Shown piece by piece: positions 26,519-34,127 of a stretch of DNA of 64,000 nt. The notes beneath the pieces were generated by a model that worked only from the letters and a program-made list of their open reading frames with translations, made no database searches and was not told the origin of the DNA. The stretch's first letter is position 1. Each line of letters opens with the position of its first letter. A program made the position numbers and the translations under genes. This DNA comes from Prevotella sp. GTDB lineage: Bacteria > Bacteroidota > Bacteroidia > Bacteroidales > Bacteroidaceae. The stretch is taken from the NCBI GenBank assembly GCA_021636625.1, contig JAJWLX010000005.1, positions 1 through 64,000 of the forward strand, read 5' to 3'.

Positions 26519-28084
26519 TTACTCATTTCCCCAAAATACTATTCTTGAAAATTTATATTTGAGAAACAGGCTATTCATGTAGTCTGACGAGCCTCTGTAA
26601 AGGTTAGAATTTGCCTTCCACACGAAATTCCCTAGTTCTTCGTACAAGTCAAGTTGGTTTTGTCTTTCAGATAGAGATAGAATGATTTGTTGAGTATCAA
26701 CATTCTTAAATATTCCATCCCTATACTCTTCGGACAGATTCCAAGCTTTTGTAAGTATGCCAAAACGAACTTCCTTTAAAGTGCTGCAAAAATCGAATGC
26801 ACAAAAACCTATTTCTGACACCTTAGGCAAGTCCACTTTTTCAAGCAACTTACAATTCTGAAATGCATACATTCCGACTATGCTTACTTTAGGGGCTTCT
26901 ATATCCTTCAAACTACTTCCACCAAAGGCATTTTTGCTAATAGTAACAGCATCTGGCAAAGTAACTTTATTAAGCCAAGTCACATCATTAAAAGTTCCAT
27001 CAGGAATAGTCATCACATTCTTTAGAGTTAAATTGACACTTCCATCTGCAACATCTTTTTCTTTAATGGCAGTTTTAATGGCATCAAAAATATCTGAAGA
27101 CGCATTTGAGTTCAATGTCAACTCTACATCATTGCCCTTTTCCAATTGCGTAGTGACAGATTCTTTAATACCCTCTTCCGTTATAGAGGAAGCTGCTCCA
27201 CCCGATATTGCAGTTCCATCAGTCCATTCCGCTACCGTGACATTCTCTATCGTGACTCTATCCTTTCCAATCTTTAATTTATAGGTATAGCTATTGCCTT
27301 CTTCAAGATTTGGGATACCTTTGACAAAATATGGTTTTGGGTCGTCGGCAGTGTTGGTCTCTTGTACCTTAATACATATAAAATTTTTGCTTGCATCTTC
27401 TGCATTTGGAGCAACCAAAGCCATCCAGGAACTCTTTGGATTGGAATCATCCATCTTGTATGGTTTTATTTCCGTGACATCTGCGCCTTGAGTCGCAGGT
27501 ATCTCCAACTGAGAAAATATTGTCACCCCAGATACTAATGGAGGACTGTCGAACTCATTCGTGAAAGTCGAATTTTGTATATCGACAATGACACGTGCCG
27601 TCTTGCGCTTGAAGTATAATTCTAATTCACGGTTGGCTGGAATAGAAGGCTCAGTTCTATCTGCTATCATGTAATCAGACAGAGCCATTCCCTCCTTGGA
27701 AATCTGGTTCTCTATGATATGTCCTTTTTCGAAACTGTTGTAAAATTTATCCCCATAAGAATATGGGTAAAAAGCCTTGAACTCTGTTATCTCCGTTTCC
27801 CATTTCAGAGGCTCTCCATCCTTGACATCCCAAATGCCATTTTTCATTTCATACAACCGTGCGGCACCATCATTCATACTGATACCTATTTGGTCATAAT
27901 CATTAAAATTGCTCTGTTTTTCTTCGTCTCCAGCAGGATTACTTCTGGTAAAAGTGCTTTCTCTGCCTATAGCTGCATCGACTTTCACCTCATTCCCAGC
28001 AAAATGTACCTGTTCCTCTTCTGTAGAGCAAGCTGTAAGCATTGCAACAAGTGCAAATGTTCCTATATAATTTGAAAATTTCAT
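26519..28084 (-). CDS. Fimbrillin-like lipoprotein with BspA-type leucine-rich repeats
   Basis: 521 residues from the ATG at 28084 (MKFSNYIGTFALVAMLTACS). An extra 21 codons upstream lack signal character. The lipobox LTAC indicates a surface or periplasmic lipoprotein. The N-terminal two thirds has fimbrillin-family features: a TRS tail after the lipobox, DYDQIGISMNDG, FKAFYPYSYGDKF, KRKTARVIVDI. The C-terminal third carries LRR_5/BspA repeats (VTLPDAVTISKNAFGGSSL, then GMYAFQNCKLLEKVDLPKV, then CAFDFCSTLKEV). Such a fusion suggests a fimbrial tip or adhesin. Last gene of the operon, 23 bases after its neighbour. Confidence 0.72.
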   Translation of the reverse strand: MKFSNYIGTFALVAMLTACSTEEEQVHFAGNEVKVDAAIGRESTFTRSNPAGDEEKQSNFNDYDQIGISMNDGAARLYEMKNGIWDVKDGEPLKWETEITEFKAFYPYSYGDKFYNSFEKGHIIENQISKEGMALSDYMIADRTEPSIPANRELELYFKRKTARVIVDIQNSTFTNEFDSPPLVSGVTIFSQLEIPATQGADVTEIKPYKMDDSNPKSSWMALVAPNAEDASKNFICIKVQETNTADDPKPYFVKGIPNLEEGNSYTYKLKIGKDRVTIENVTVAEWTDGTAISGGAASSITEEGIKESVTTQLEKGNDVELTLNSNASSDIFDAIKTAIKEKDVADGSVNLTLKNVMTIPDGTFNDVTWLNKVTLPDAVTISKNAFGGSSLKDIEAPKVSIVGMYAFQNCKLLEKVDLPKVSEIGFCAFDFCSTLKEVRFGILTKAWNLSEEYRDGIFKNVDTQQIILSLSERQNQLDLYEELGNFVWKANSNLYRGSSDYMNSLFLKYKFSRIVFWGNE

Positions 28085-28107
28085 ATTCTTCGTTTTAATT
28101 CTGTTGC

Positions 28108-29067
28108 TTATTCTGTTTCTAAAGTACCACCAGTTCCCTCTGTCCAAGGTTCTGACGATATGTAGCCAGATTTTACGACATCCTTACCTACTGTAAGGTT
28201 TAGCTGATGTTTTTTGCCAGATTCCAATGTCACACTTTCAGAAGCTGTCCACACATAAATTTTGCCATCCATTTCAAACTCCACTCTAAATCCTTGGGCA
28301 ATAGTTTGGGGAATAAGAATGGCAGAGTAGTTTACTGTCGCATGGGCATCATTGTTGGCTGCAGCGTTGAAAATTCCAATTACAGGTGTAATTAAAACAG
28401 GTACACTGGCAGCATCCGCTGTCACGCTGATAACATCTTTTGTAAAATCCGCATAACCACGGTCGACGCTTCCTCCGACAGTTATATTCTTTATCGGGTT
28501 GGATGTCAAAGGAGTTGTTTTGCTAAATTCATTGCCGAACTCTATATTTATATTCAGCAAACTGAGAGCATGCGTAAAAGTTATGTCAACTGCACCATTT
28601 TTTAAATCCGTCCCTGGCACAAACCCTTTTTTCTTGTAAACGAGAAAGTCCGACTCGTAAGTATCCGCTTCCTGTTGTACTTTTACATAAACAGGATAAT
28701 TGGTGGCGTTACTCATTTTCTCGTATTTTGAAATTTTCTCGTATGGTGCATAAGCTATAATATCCACAGGTTGCGAGGCATTTTGCCAGAGCATTTGATA
28801 AGCAGGAGTCCAAGTTGAAGCCTCTTTTGTCACCTTTACATTGTCATAGGAAAATTTGGTGCTTTGGGGATTGACGATACAAAACGCAAATTCACCAAGG
28901 GTATTTGTGCTGTGAAAAGCACGTGTATTTATGTCCTTTACGCTTGTTGTAACTCGCACCACATTATCCTGTGGATAATTAATTTGTGTCAAATCTTCGT
29001 CATTAGAGCAGCTGGCAAAAAACGCAGTCGCCAAGGTTGCCATTGCCAATATTTTAATTGCTTTCAT
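28108..29067 (-). CDS. Fimbrillin-family lipoprotein
   Basis: 319 residues with a lipoprotein signal (MKAIKILAMATLATAFFASC). The sequence has the fimbrillin pattern seen in Mfa1/FimA-like proteins: VRVTTSVKDINTRAFHST after the lipobox, then FAFCIVNP, QMLWQNASQPVDIIAYAPYE and ITFTHALSLLNINIEFG. The C-terminal strand region (GYISSEPWTEGTGG) is typical. These proteins are exported as lipoproteins and polymerise on the surface after protease cleavage at Arg near the N-terminus, a known family mechanism. Third structural gene of the operon. Confidence 0.75.
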   Translation of the reverse strand: MKAIKILAMATLATAFFASCSNDEDLTQINYPQDNVVRVTTSVKDINTRAFHSTNTLGEFAFCIVNPQSTKFSYDNVKVTKEASTWTPAYQMLWQNASQPVDIIAYAPYEKISKYEKMSNATNYPVYVKVQQEADTYESDFLVYKKKGFVPGTDLKNGAVDITFTHALSLLNINIEFGNEFSKTTPLTSNPIKNITVGGSVDRGYADFTKDVISVTADAASVPVLITPVIGIFNAAANNDAHATVNYSAILIPQTIAQGFRVEFEMDGKIYVWTASESVTLESGKKHQLNLTVGKDVVKSGYISSEPWTEGTGGTLETE

Positions 29068-29097
29068 ATTGTATCTGTATTTAAATGTTTTACAATG

Positions 29098-30000
29098 TTA
29101 ATTGAGAGCCTCGCCATTGAATGTGCTGCCATCCTCCCAGTCGGAGATTTTAACATCTCCAAGTTTTATCTCGTCACGTCCAACCTCCAAATTGATGGTA
29201 GTAATCTTGCCACTCTCCAACTTGAAAGGCGTACCGTTATCATAAATATAATTTTTACCGCCAATAACAATAGTGAGTTGCTTGACCTCTTCCTGTGGAA
29301 TGATGATGGAAACATATTTGGTGTTTTCTGTAATCTCAGGAAGCGAGAAATCTTCTTTTACGGTGGTGGAAGGAGTGACTGTTTTTGTCAAGTAATTGAC
29401 GGTTGCCTCTTTTGCCGCATTACCCACTGCCACTTTCTCTACAGTCGGAATGCCGCCCCACTGGTTCTTATAGGTAAGGTTCACCACAAGTTTTGCCATT
29501 ACATGGGTAAAGGGAAGAGGAACAGTTTGCTGTTCATCGACATTATAGGATAAGCCATCTTTGTTGACTGCCACCAAGAGGTCGCTTTCCACTTGCTTTG
29601 TCTCATCGAATGTATATTCTCCGGCAGAAAGGTCGGATATTGCTGAAACAGGATACACACCGATGAAATAATGCTTGTCGCGGTTGTTCTTCCAAAGCAT
29701 CTGTGGAGTGGCTACCCATGAACCGTTAGTCAACTTGTTGATAGCATTATTCACCACTCGTTCGCTTGTCTCAGGGGCTACAGTAGGGGCACCAGTCCAG
29801 GCATACACGCTGATTTCATCACCCTCTTCAAAGGTTTGACCGCCATTCGCATCTGTGGCAACACGGGTCATATTGCCGATACTGGTAGAAACGGTGATAT
29901 ACTTGGAGGTCTCGCCTCCGATACCGTTCTCGTTGTCAGAACAACTGCCCAATGTCAAAGCCATTGCCATCAGGGCAAAGAGATAAGTCTTTGTTCTCAT
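29098..30000 (-). CDS. Fimbrillin-family lipoprotein
   Basis: 300 residues. Lipoprotein signal MRTKTYLFALMAMALTLGSC, then VSTSIGNMTRVATDANGG with an Arg that could be a processing site. Family signatures: FEEGDEISVYAWTG, TPQMLWKNNRDKHYFIGVYP, PFTHVMAKLVVNLTY and YIDNG-like LESGKITTINLEVGRDEIKL, with a WEDG C-terminal strand. Probably a paralogue of the 28108-29067 product; either could be the major shaft subunit. 31 bases separate the two genes. Confidence 0.78.
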   Translation of the reverse strand: MRTKTYLFALMAMALTLGSCSDNENGIGGETSKYITVSTSIGNMTRVATDANGGQTFEEGDEISVYAWTGAPTVAPETSERVVNNAINKLTNGSWVATPQMLWKNNRDKHYFIGVYPVSAISDLSAGEYTFDETKQVESDLLVAVNKDGLSYNVDEQQTVPLPFTHVMAKLVVNLTYKNQWGGIPTVEKVAVGNAAKEATVNYLTKTVTPSTTVKEDFSLPEITENTKYVSIIIPQEEVKQLTIVIGGKNYIYDNGTPFKLESGKITTINLEVGRDEIKLGDVKISDWEDGSTFNGEALN

Positions 30001-30060
30001 TGTCTTTTACTTTTTATGTTTATATTCTTGTTTTGATTCTTGCTTAAATGAGAGGGGCGC

Positions 30061-30975
30061 TTAATCTTCAGGATTCAGGATTTCACCACGATATTCCCAG
30101 CCTTCTGTCCAGTCATCTATCTTCGTACTCGTAAGATACATGTAAGGTTTCATCGCCTCGTATTCCAAGTTAATCTGGTACTTGCCGCCAGATTTCATGA
30201 CGGGTGCTTCGATGTCGTAGTTGCTAACTACTCCCCCAGGAGAAATCAGTTGGATAAACAACTTGGTGGTATGTAAACCGTTGGCTGTCGGCATCAAGCG
30301 TAATGTTTCCGTTTTTAAAGTTTCGCCAGGCACTGCGATTCTCAAAGGTATATCACACTCTTCCTTGGTATAGCTTGCCGTCCCAAATGTTCCATCCTCA
30401 TTCTTTTGCAGGGGAAGGAGTCCGGTTGCCACATTCAGAACCTTGCCTATCATTGCAAAATTGTCAGGAACTCCTTCAATGAGGATGGTCAGTTCTGCAA
30501 GTATATGTCGCATTTCATTTTTTGTTATGTAGTTGACATTTGATTTGTCTATAACGATGTCTGTTACGCCATAATAGGCATGTTCGGGTGAAGCACTCGG
30601 ATCCGACAGTCCGATTACCAGACTGTTTATGTTGTCAACGGCTCTTGTCTGCTTACTGATGGTGAACGGAGCTACCAGGTTGGTGGTGGTGAGAATGCGG
30701 TAGTGACCTTCCGACATATCATAGTGCTCGCTTGCCATTTCCTGCGCACTGCTATGCTGTCTTTGCGCCACCTGCGTACCGTCTGTGGCATTCACGATCC
30801 ATGTCTTCACATCCTCCACTTCCGTGCCCTCATCGGCTTCGTCTGCCCAGGCAAGCGAAACCGACAAGCCACCATCCCCTTCGCCATCATGGACATCATG
30901 ATCGCAGCTAGCCAATAGGCATAGGATGCATAACAGCACCCATAACCCAATATTAAATCTTCTTTTTGCTTTCAT
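30061..30975 (-). CDS. FimB/Mfa2-like fimbrial anchor lipoprotein (DUF5119-like)
   Basis: 304 residues with lipobox LASC after MKAKRRFNIGLWVLLCILCL. The mature part begins with a charged DHDVHDGEGDGG stretch, then LSVSLAWADEAD. Later features (HILAELTILIEGV, IPLRIAVPGETLKTETLRLM, GKYQINLEYEAMKPYMYLT-STKIDDWTEG) match the two-domain anchor subunits of Mfa/Fim fimbriae, often labelled DUF5119. The anchor holds the fibre to the outer membrane. It lies between the OmpA-like gene and the first fimbrillin gene. Confidence 0.7.
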   Translation of the reverse strand: MKAKRRFNIGLWVLLCILCLLASCDHDVHDGEGDGGLSVSLAWADEADEGTEVEDVKTWIVNATDGTQVAQRQHSSAQEMASEHYDMSEGHYRILTTTNLVAPFTISKQTRAVDNINSLVIGLSDPSASPEHAYYGVTDIVIDKSNVNYITKNEMRHILAELTILIEGVPDNFAMIGKVLNVATGLLPLQKNEDGTFGTASYTKEECDIPLRIAVPGETLKTETLRLMPTANGLHTTKLFIQLISPGGVVSNYDIEAPVMKSGGKYQINLEYEAMKPYMYLTSTKIDDWTEGWEYRGEILNPED

Positions 30976-30995
30976 TTTCTATCTTGTTTTGTGGG

Positions 30996-32228
30996 TTACT
31001 GATGATGATTTGAAGTCTCTACTCTGCGGGCTTTTGGGGCTGTTCGGGAACCATCGCTTCCCTTTCCTACTACCGAGATGCGGCTCGCAGCTATGCCTCT
31101 CGTCACAAGCCAGCTCTTCAGGGCTTGTGCTCGCTGGCGAGAGATACGCCTGTTGACAGCCACGCTGCCTCTTGTGTCGCACCAGCCGGTCATCGTCACC
31201 TTCATTTCAGGATTCTCCTTCAATATATGGAGGATGCTCTTCAGCTTGGATACCTCGCTTGGGCGAATGGTGATGCGGTTGAAGCTGAAGTAGATGACAG
31301 GGAATGTCACCTTTACAGGTTCTTTTATATCCTGTTCAACAACTTTTGTTTCAGCCTTATCCACTGTTTCTTTTTCTTTCTGATTTACATTCTCCGAAAG
31401 AATGGTATCTTGATGCAGAACTTCCGATTGTGGAACTGATGGAGTTTCAACTATCTTGTTTTTCTTTTTTGAGAAACTGATTCCCAGTCTGATTCCGCTT
31501 TCCCATACAAAGTTGTTCTTGTGTAGATGTTCAGGCATTCCGTCCATACGTTCGCCAGTAAGACGAGTCAAACCGGAATAGATGCCCAATTTCAGGCATG
31601 AGGTCAGTTGGTAGCCCACCTGCAAGTCTGCGCCATAACCAAAGTGGCAGTTGGTGGAACCATTCATCACCTTGGCATCATCGGCTATAGTCTGAATGTC
31701 GGCCTTGGTAGTTACTGCATATATATGAGGTGAAACAGCCAAATCCCATCGGCTGTTAGCTGTCTTATGGAACAGCCCAAGGAGATGAACGTTCACTCTT
31801 GCTCCATATCTTCCCATTCTGACATGGCTTTTCAGATTGGCATACTCCCAACTGTCCATGCCTAAGACACCTGCCTTGTAAAGCACGCCATCGCTGCCCA
31901 ACCAATAGTTGCGCTCCACGCAACAGTCTTGTGCAGACAAGTTCATTTCTCCATACTTGGCAGATAACTCTGCCGAGAATATGGAGTTGAAACGATAGCC
32001 CCCATATAATCCGGCAGCCCAACCGAGGTACGTCTTGTTATGTCCGAAACTTGAGAAAGTAGAGAACCCGAAAGGCATTCCACCCTCAATACCGACGTAC
32101 CAGCCCAGCGAACCAGTCTTTCCATCTTCTTTTACTTCTGCTTTCGCAAAAGAAAATGGAAGAATAAATGCAAGCATTGCGACCAGCAATCGATGTCTTG
32201 TTGTTAAATCATTTTTCATATTACTCAT
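30996..32228 (-). CDS. OmpA-family outer membrane protein, DUF3575-like beta barrel
   Basis: About 410 residues from the ATG at 32228 (MSNMKNDLTTRH); starts at 32219 or 32264 are possible. A signal peptide (LLVAMLAFILPFSFAKA) is followed by a beta-barrel-like half (GWYVGIEGGMPFGF, AAGLYGGYRFNSIFSAELSAKYG), a Glu/Lys-rich linker and a C-terminal OmpA peptidoglycan-binding domain (VTMTGWCDTRGSVAVNRRIS with RAQALKSWLV). Such proteins often head fimbrillin gene clusters in Bacteroidales. It is the first gene of the five-gene operon. Confidence 0.8.
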   Translation of the reverse strand: MSNMKNDLTTRHRLLVAMLAFILPFSFAKAEVKEDGKTGSLGWYVGIEGGMPFGFSTFSSFGHNKTYLGWAAGLYGGYRFNSIFSAELSAKYGEMNLSAQDCCVERNYWLGSDGVLYKAGVLGMDSWEYANLKSHVRMGRYGARVNVHLLGLFHKTANSRWDLAVSPHIYAVTTKADIQTIADDAKVMNGSTNCHFGYGADLQVGYQLTSCLKLGIYSGLTRLTGERMDGMPEHLHKNNFVWESGIRLGISFSKKKNKIVETPSVPQSEVLHQDTILSENVNQKEKETVDKAETKVVEQDIKEPVKVTFPVIYFSFNRITIRPSEVSKLKSILHILKENPEMKVTMTGWCDTRGSVAVNRRISRQRAQALKSWLVTRGIAASRISVVGKGSDGSRTAPKARRVETSNHHQ

Positions 32229-32273
32229 TTGTTTTTTATCATAAAAGTAAGAATCTATCTCCAATTATAAGAC

Positions 32274-32283
32274 AAGTATCCAC
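32274..32283. promoter_or_regulatory. Possible AraC-type half-site before the ompA-fimbrillin operon
   Basis: AAGTATCCAC differs at one position from the reverse complement of the GTGTATACTT word at 32615-32624. It lies 46 bases before the operon start. No TAnnTTTG element is seen here, which would fit a promoter needing an activator. This is inference. Confidence 0.35.
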
Positions 32284-32315
32284 CATAAAGCTAATTCATC
32301 CATTCTAGCCGAAAC

Positions 32316-32561
32316 TCACTCCAGAAAATACAAGAGGTTTGTTAGGAAGATAAATATGGATGTGAAGAACAAATATATATAAAAGCGTTCCCTCTTGATG
32401 AAGTCACGAAAGCTATAGCGAGCCTTATAGTGGTCATCAAGATACATCCTGTACTCATGTATCATGGCATATCCCAAGATAATACCTAATATGAGTATAA
32501 ACACCCCGATGATAATCAGGGCTAATTCTATCCTTGGTATGGTTTCTAAGAATTCTTTCAT
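32316..32561 (-). CDS. Small two-helix membrane protein of unknown function
   Basis: 81 residues with two clear hydrophobic segments (IELALIIIGVFILILGIILGY and FYIYLFFTSIFIFLTNLLYF) joined by a charged loop (DDHYKARYSFRDFIKRER). Family not recognised. It sits between the regulator and the fimbrial operon, on the same strand. The -7 element at 32566-32573 lies so close to the ATG that the mRNA may be leaderless or nearly so. Confidence 0.55.
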   Translation of the reverse strand: MKEFLETIPRIELALIIIGVFILILGIILGYAMIHEYRMYLDDHYKARYSFRDFIKRERFYIYLFFTSIFIFLTNLLYFLE

Positions 32562-32565
32562 GGTG

Positions 32566-32573
32566 CAAATATA
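32566..32573 (-). promoter_or_regulatory. -7 element for the small membrane protein
   Basis: Minus-strand TATATTTG fits TAnnTTTG, only 4 bases before the ATG ending at 32561. Confidence 0.5.
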
Positions 32574-32614
32574 GTGTTTTTCTGATTAAAAGGGAGTCCT
32601 GTTACCCTGTTCAA

Positions 32615-32663
32615 GTGTATACTTCCTATGTTTTAGGTGTCTACTTCGTGGAAAGTAGACACC
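32615..32663. promoter_or_regulatory. Possible AraC-type operator: direct and inverted repeats
   Basis: GTGTATACTT (32615-32624) and GTGTCTACTT (32637-32646) are direct repeats 22 bases apart. The second also forms a perfect 11-base inverted repeat with 32653-32663. Direct half-sites about two helical turns apart are typical of AraC-family binding. It lies between the regulator gene (stop at 32723) and the small membrane gene's promoter. The inverted repeat could instead be the regulator's terminator, although no T-run follows. Confidence 0.45.
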
Positions 32664-32722
32664 CATTTTAACGATTTATTCCCTTTTATTATGCGTTTTT
32701 CTGATATTTATTGAAAAAATGG

Positions 32723-33163
32723 CTAATCCTGTTTTTTATCATCTAGGGCTGCATTTGCAACTTGTTCTTCTCGCCATTCGGTTGGCGTACAACCTTCCTT
32801 TGACTTGAAAATGCGGTACAGATAGGTACGGGCAGAGAAGCCGCACTCGGCTGAAATAATGTCATTACTATAGTCTGGACATTCCAGCATCATCTTTTTT
32901 GCCGCATTGAAACGTATATCACCGAGCCATATTCTGAATGTGGTATTCAAATACTGGTCGAAGTATTCTGATAACTCATCCTTGGAGATACAAAGCGTAC
33001 GGGAAAGCGTCAGCATGTTTACATTACAGTCCTTATATCCTAAATTCGCACACCAGTCATCAAGACTCTTCTGGATGAAATCTCTGCGCTCGTCGGGAAT
33101 AGTCTGTAAAGATACTGTATCACCTATGAAATCGTGCTGCTTGGCAGAAAGTGCCCCCCCCAT
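32723..33163 (-). CDS. AraC-type DNA-binding half of split regulator
   Basis: This frame carries the C-terminal part of a membrane-anchored AraC-family regulator. From the ATG at 33163 it encodes 146 residues (MGGALSAKQHDFIGDT...). The helix-turn-helix region is recognisable: LTLSRTLCISKDELSEYFDQ, FRIWLGDIRFNAAKKMML, and SNDIISAECGFSARTYLYRI with FKSKEGCTPTEWR. The first G of the eight-G tract is the G of this ATG. With eight Gs this half is in frame with its own ATG but not with the membrane half. With seven Gs it would be fused to the membrane half. Confidence 0.75.
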   Translation of the reverse strand: MGGALSAKQHDFIGDTVSLQTIPDERRDFIQKSLDDWCANLGYKDCNVNMLTLSRTLCISKDELSEYFDQYLNTTFRIWLGDIRFNAAKKMMLECPDYSNDIISAECGFSARTYLYRIFKSKEGCTPTEWREEQVANAALDDKKQD

Positions 33164-33908
33164 ACCTATATTTAGTTCTCGCCAGGGCATAACTTTCCTC
33201 TTCCTTGTCCAGGAGTTCTTCGGTAGGGATATAACTGCTGCCGAGAGCGATAAACGTAAGATTGAAGAACAGCAGGGCAAGCAATACGGCAGGACCCACT
33301 ATATATAATAATGTGGTAGAAAAGATAGCTACTGGCATAGCGAGAACTGCGAGCCATAGAATGACTACACTTGCACGCGAATATCTCACATAGGGCAACA
33401 TATCTGTAGCTGCCATCGTTTCCAACAAGTTCCTGCGCCTAATCATCTCCCTGACAATCATGGATATGCAATAGATGACACTTACGCAGAACAGAGCCAG
33501 CATAATATAAAGCCCTTCTCTGATATACAGGCTATGATGGAGACTGGTTCCCACGCAAAAGACCACAATGATGGCAGCATAAATACCACTGCACATCAGT
33601 ATCATCTTTCTGAGGTTGGAACGTGTGGCCTCTATGTTGTAGATTCCCATGGAGATAAGCGAAAAACAGGGCGTATAGACGAGAATGTTAACGACAGCCC
33701 CAAGACTGTCGTCAGCAGCACGGAAGCCGAATCCCATCTGTATGACATATTGTATCGCCAGTCCTAACAAGGCGACAACAATCATCCATCGTGAACGCTC
33801 ATACCGCTTGTTCTCCCATCTTACATGCAGATAAGAGACAGCCACGATGAAGGCATTGATGAGCATGAATATGAAACATGCAAACTGAAATAGAAATAAT
33901 GAATCCAT
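33120..33908 (-). CDS. Membrane half of split AraC-type regulator
   Basis: 262 residues. About seven hydrophobic segments (from FLFQFACFIFMLINAFIVAV to VGPAVLLALLFFNLTFIAL) precede a short cytoplasmic stretch (PTEELLDKEEESYALARTKY). After the G-tract the frame reads GGGTFCQAARFHR and stops, instead of continuing into the AraC domain. Multi-helix membrane regions fused to AraC domains are known in Bacteroidetes regulators. The break lies exactly at the homopolymer, so it is likely a phase-OFF state or a base-call error, not random decay. Confidence 0.75.
   Translation of the reverse strand: MDSLFLFQFACFIFMLINAFIVAVSYLHVRWENKRYERSRWMIVVALLGLAIQYVIQMGFGFRAADDSLGAVVNILVYTPCFSLISMGIYNIEATRSNLRKMILMCSGIYAAIIVVFCVGTSLHHSLYIREGLYIMLALFCVSVIYCISMIVREMIRRRNLLETMAATDMLPYVRYSRASVVILWLAVLAMPVAIFSTTLLYIVGPAVLLALLFFNLTFIALGSSYIPTEELLDKEEESYALARTKYRYGGGTFCQAARFHR
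33154..33161. repeat. Eight-base G homopolymer (C8 on plus strand)
   Basis: On the coding strand TAT is followed by eight Gs, then CACTTTCTGCC. Removing one G, or adding two, joins the membrane frame to the AraC frame into one protein of about 394 residues. Tracts of this kind are classical sites of slipped-strand mispairing. Confidence 0.85.
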
Positions 33909-33968
33909 ACGCTTCTTATCTTTTGTTTACTTTCTTGTATTTTTGATTACTTGCAGTAAATACGCATG

Positions 33969-33976
33969 CAAAAGTA
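33969..33976 (-). promoter_or_regulatory. -7 element for the split regulator
   Basis: Minus-strand TACTTTTG fits TAnnTTTG, 60 bases before the ATG at 33908. Confidence 0.5.
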
Positions 33977-34127
33977 CAACAATAATTTCAGAAAAAGGTA
34001 CAAGATTCTCAAAATATTTCAGAAAAGTACAAATAATTAAGTGTTTGAGGTCTTGTTCCCACGAGCATGAGCATTGTCTTAACTCCTTTAACTCCTTTAA
34101 CTTCTGAACTTGCGAAACCTGAATTTC

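Noticed and set aside
32723..33908. Simple pseudogene call for the regulator
   Set aside because: The only defect lies in a homopolymer whose one-base change restores the full frame, so phase variation is the better reading.
34066..34110. Short direct repeat of AACTCCTTT words
   Set aside because: Only two to three copies, too short for a meaningful repeat array or CRISPR.
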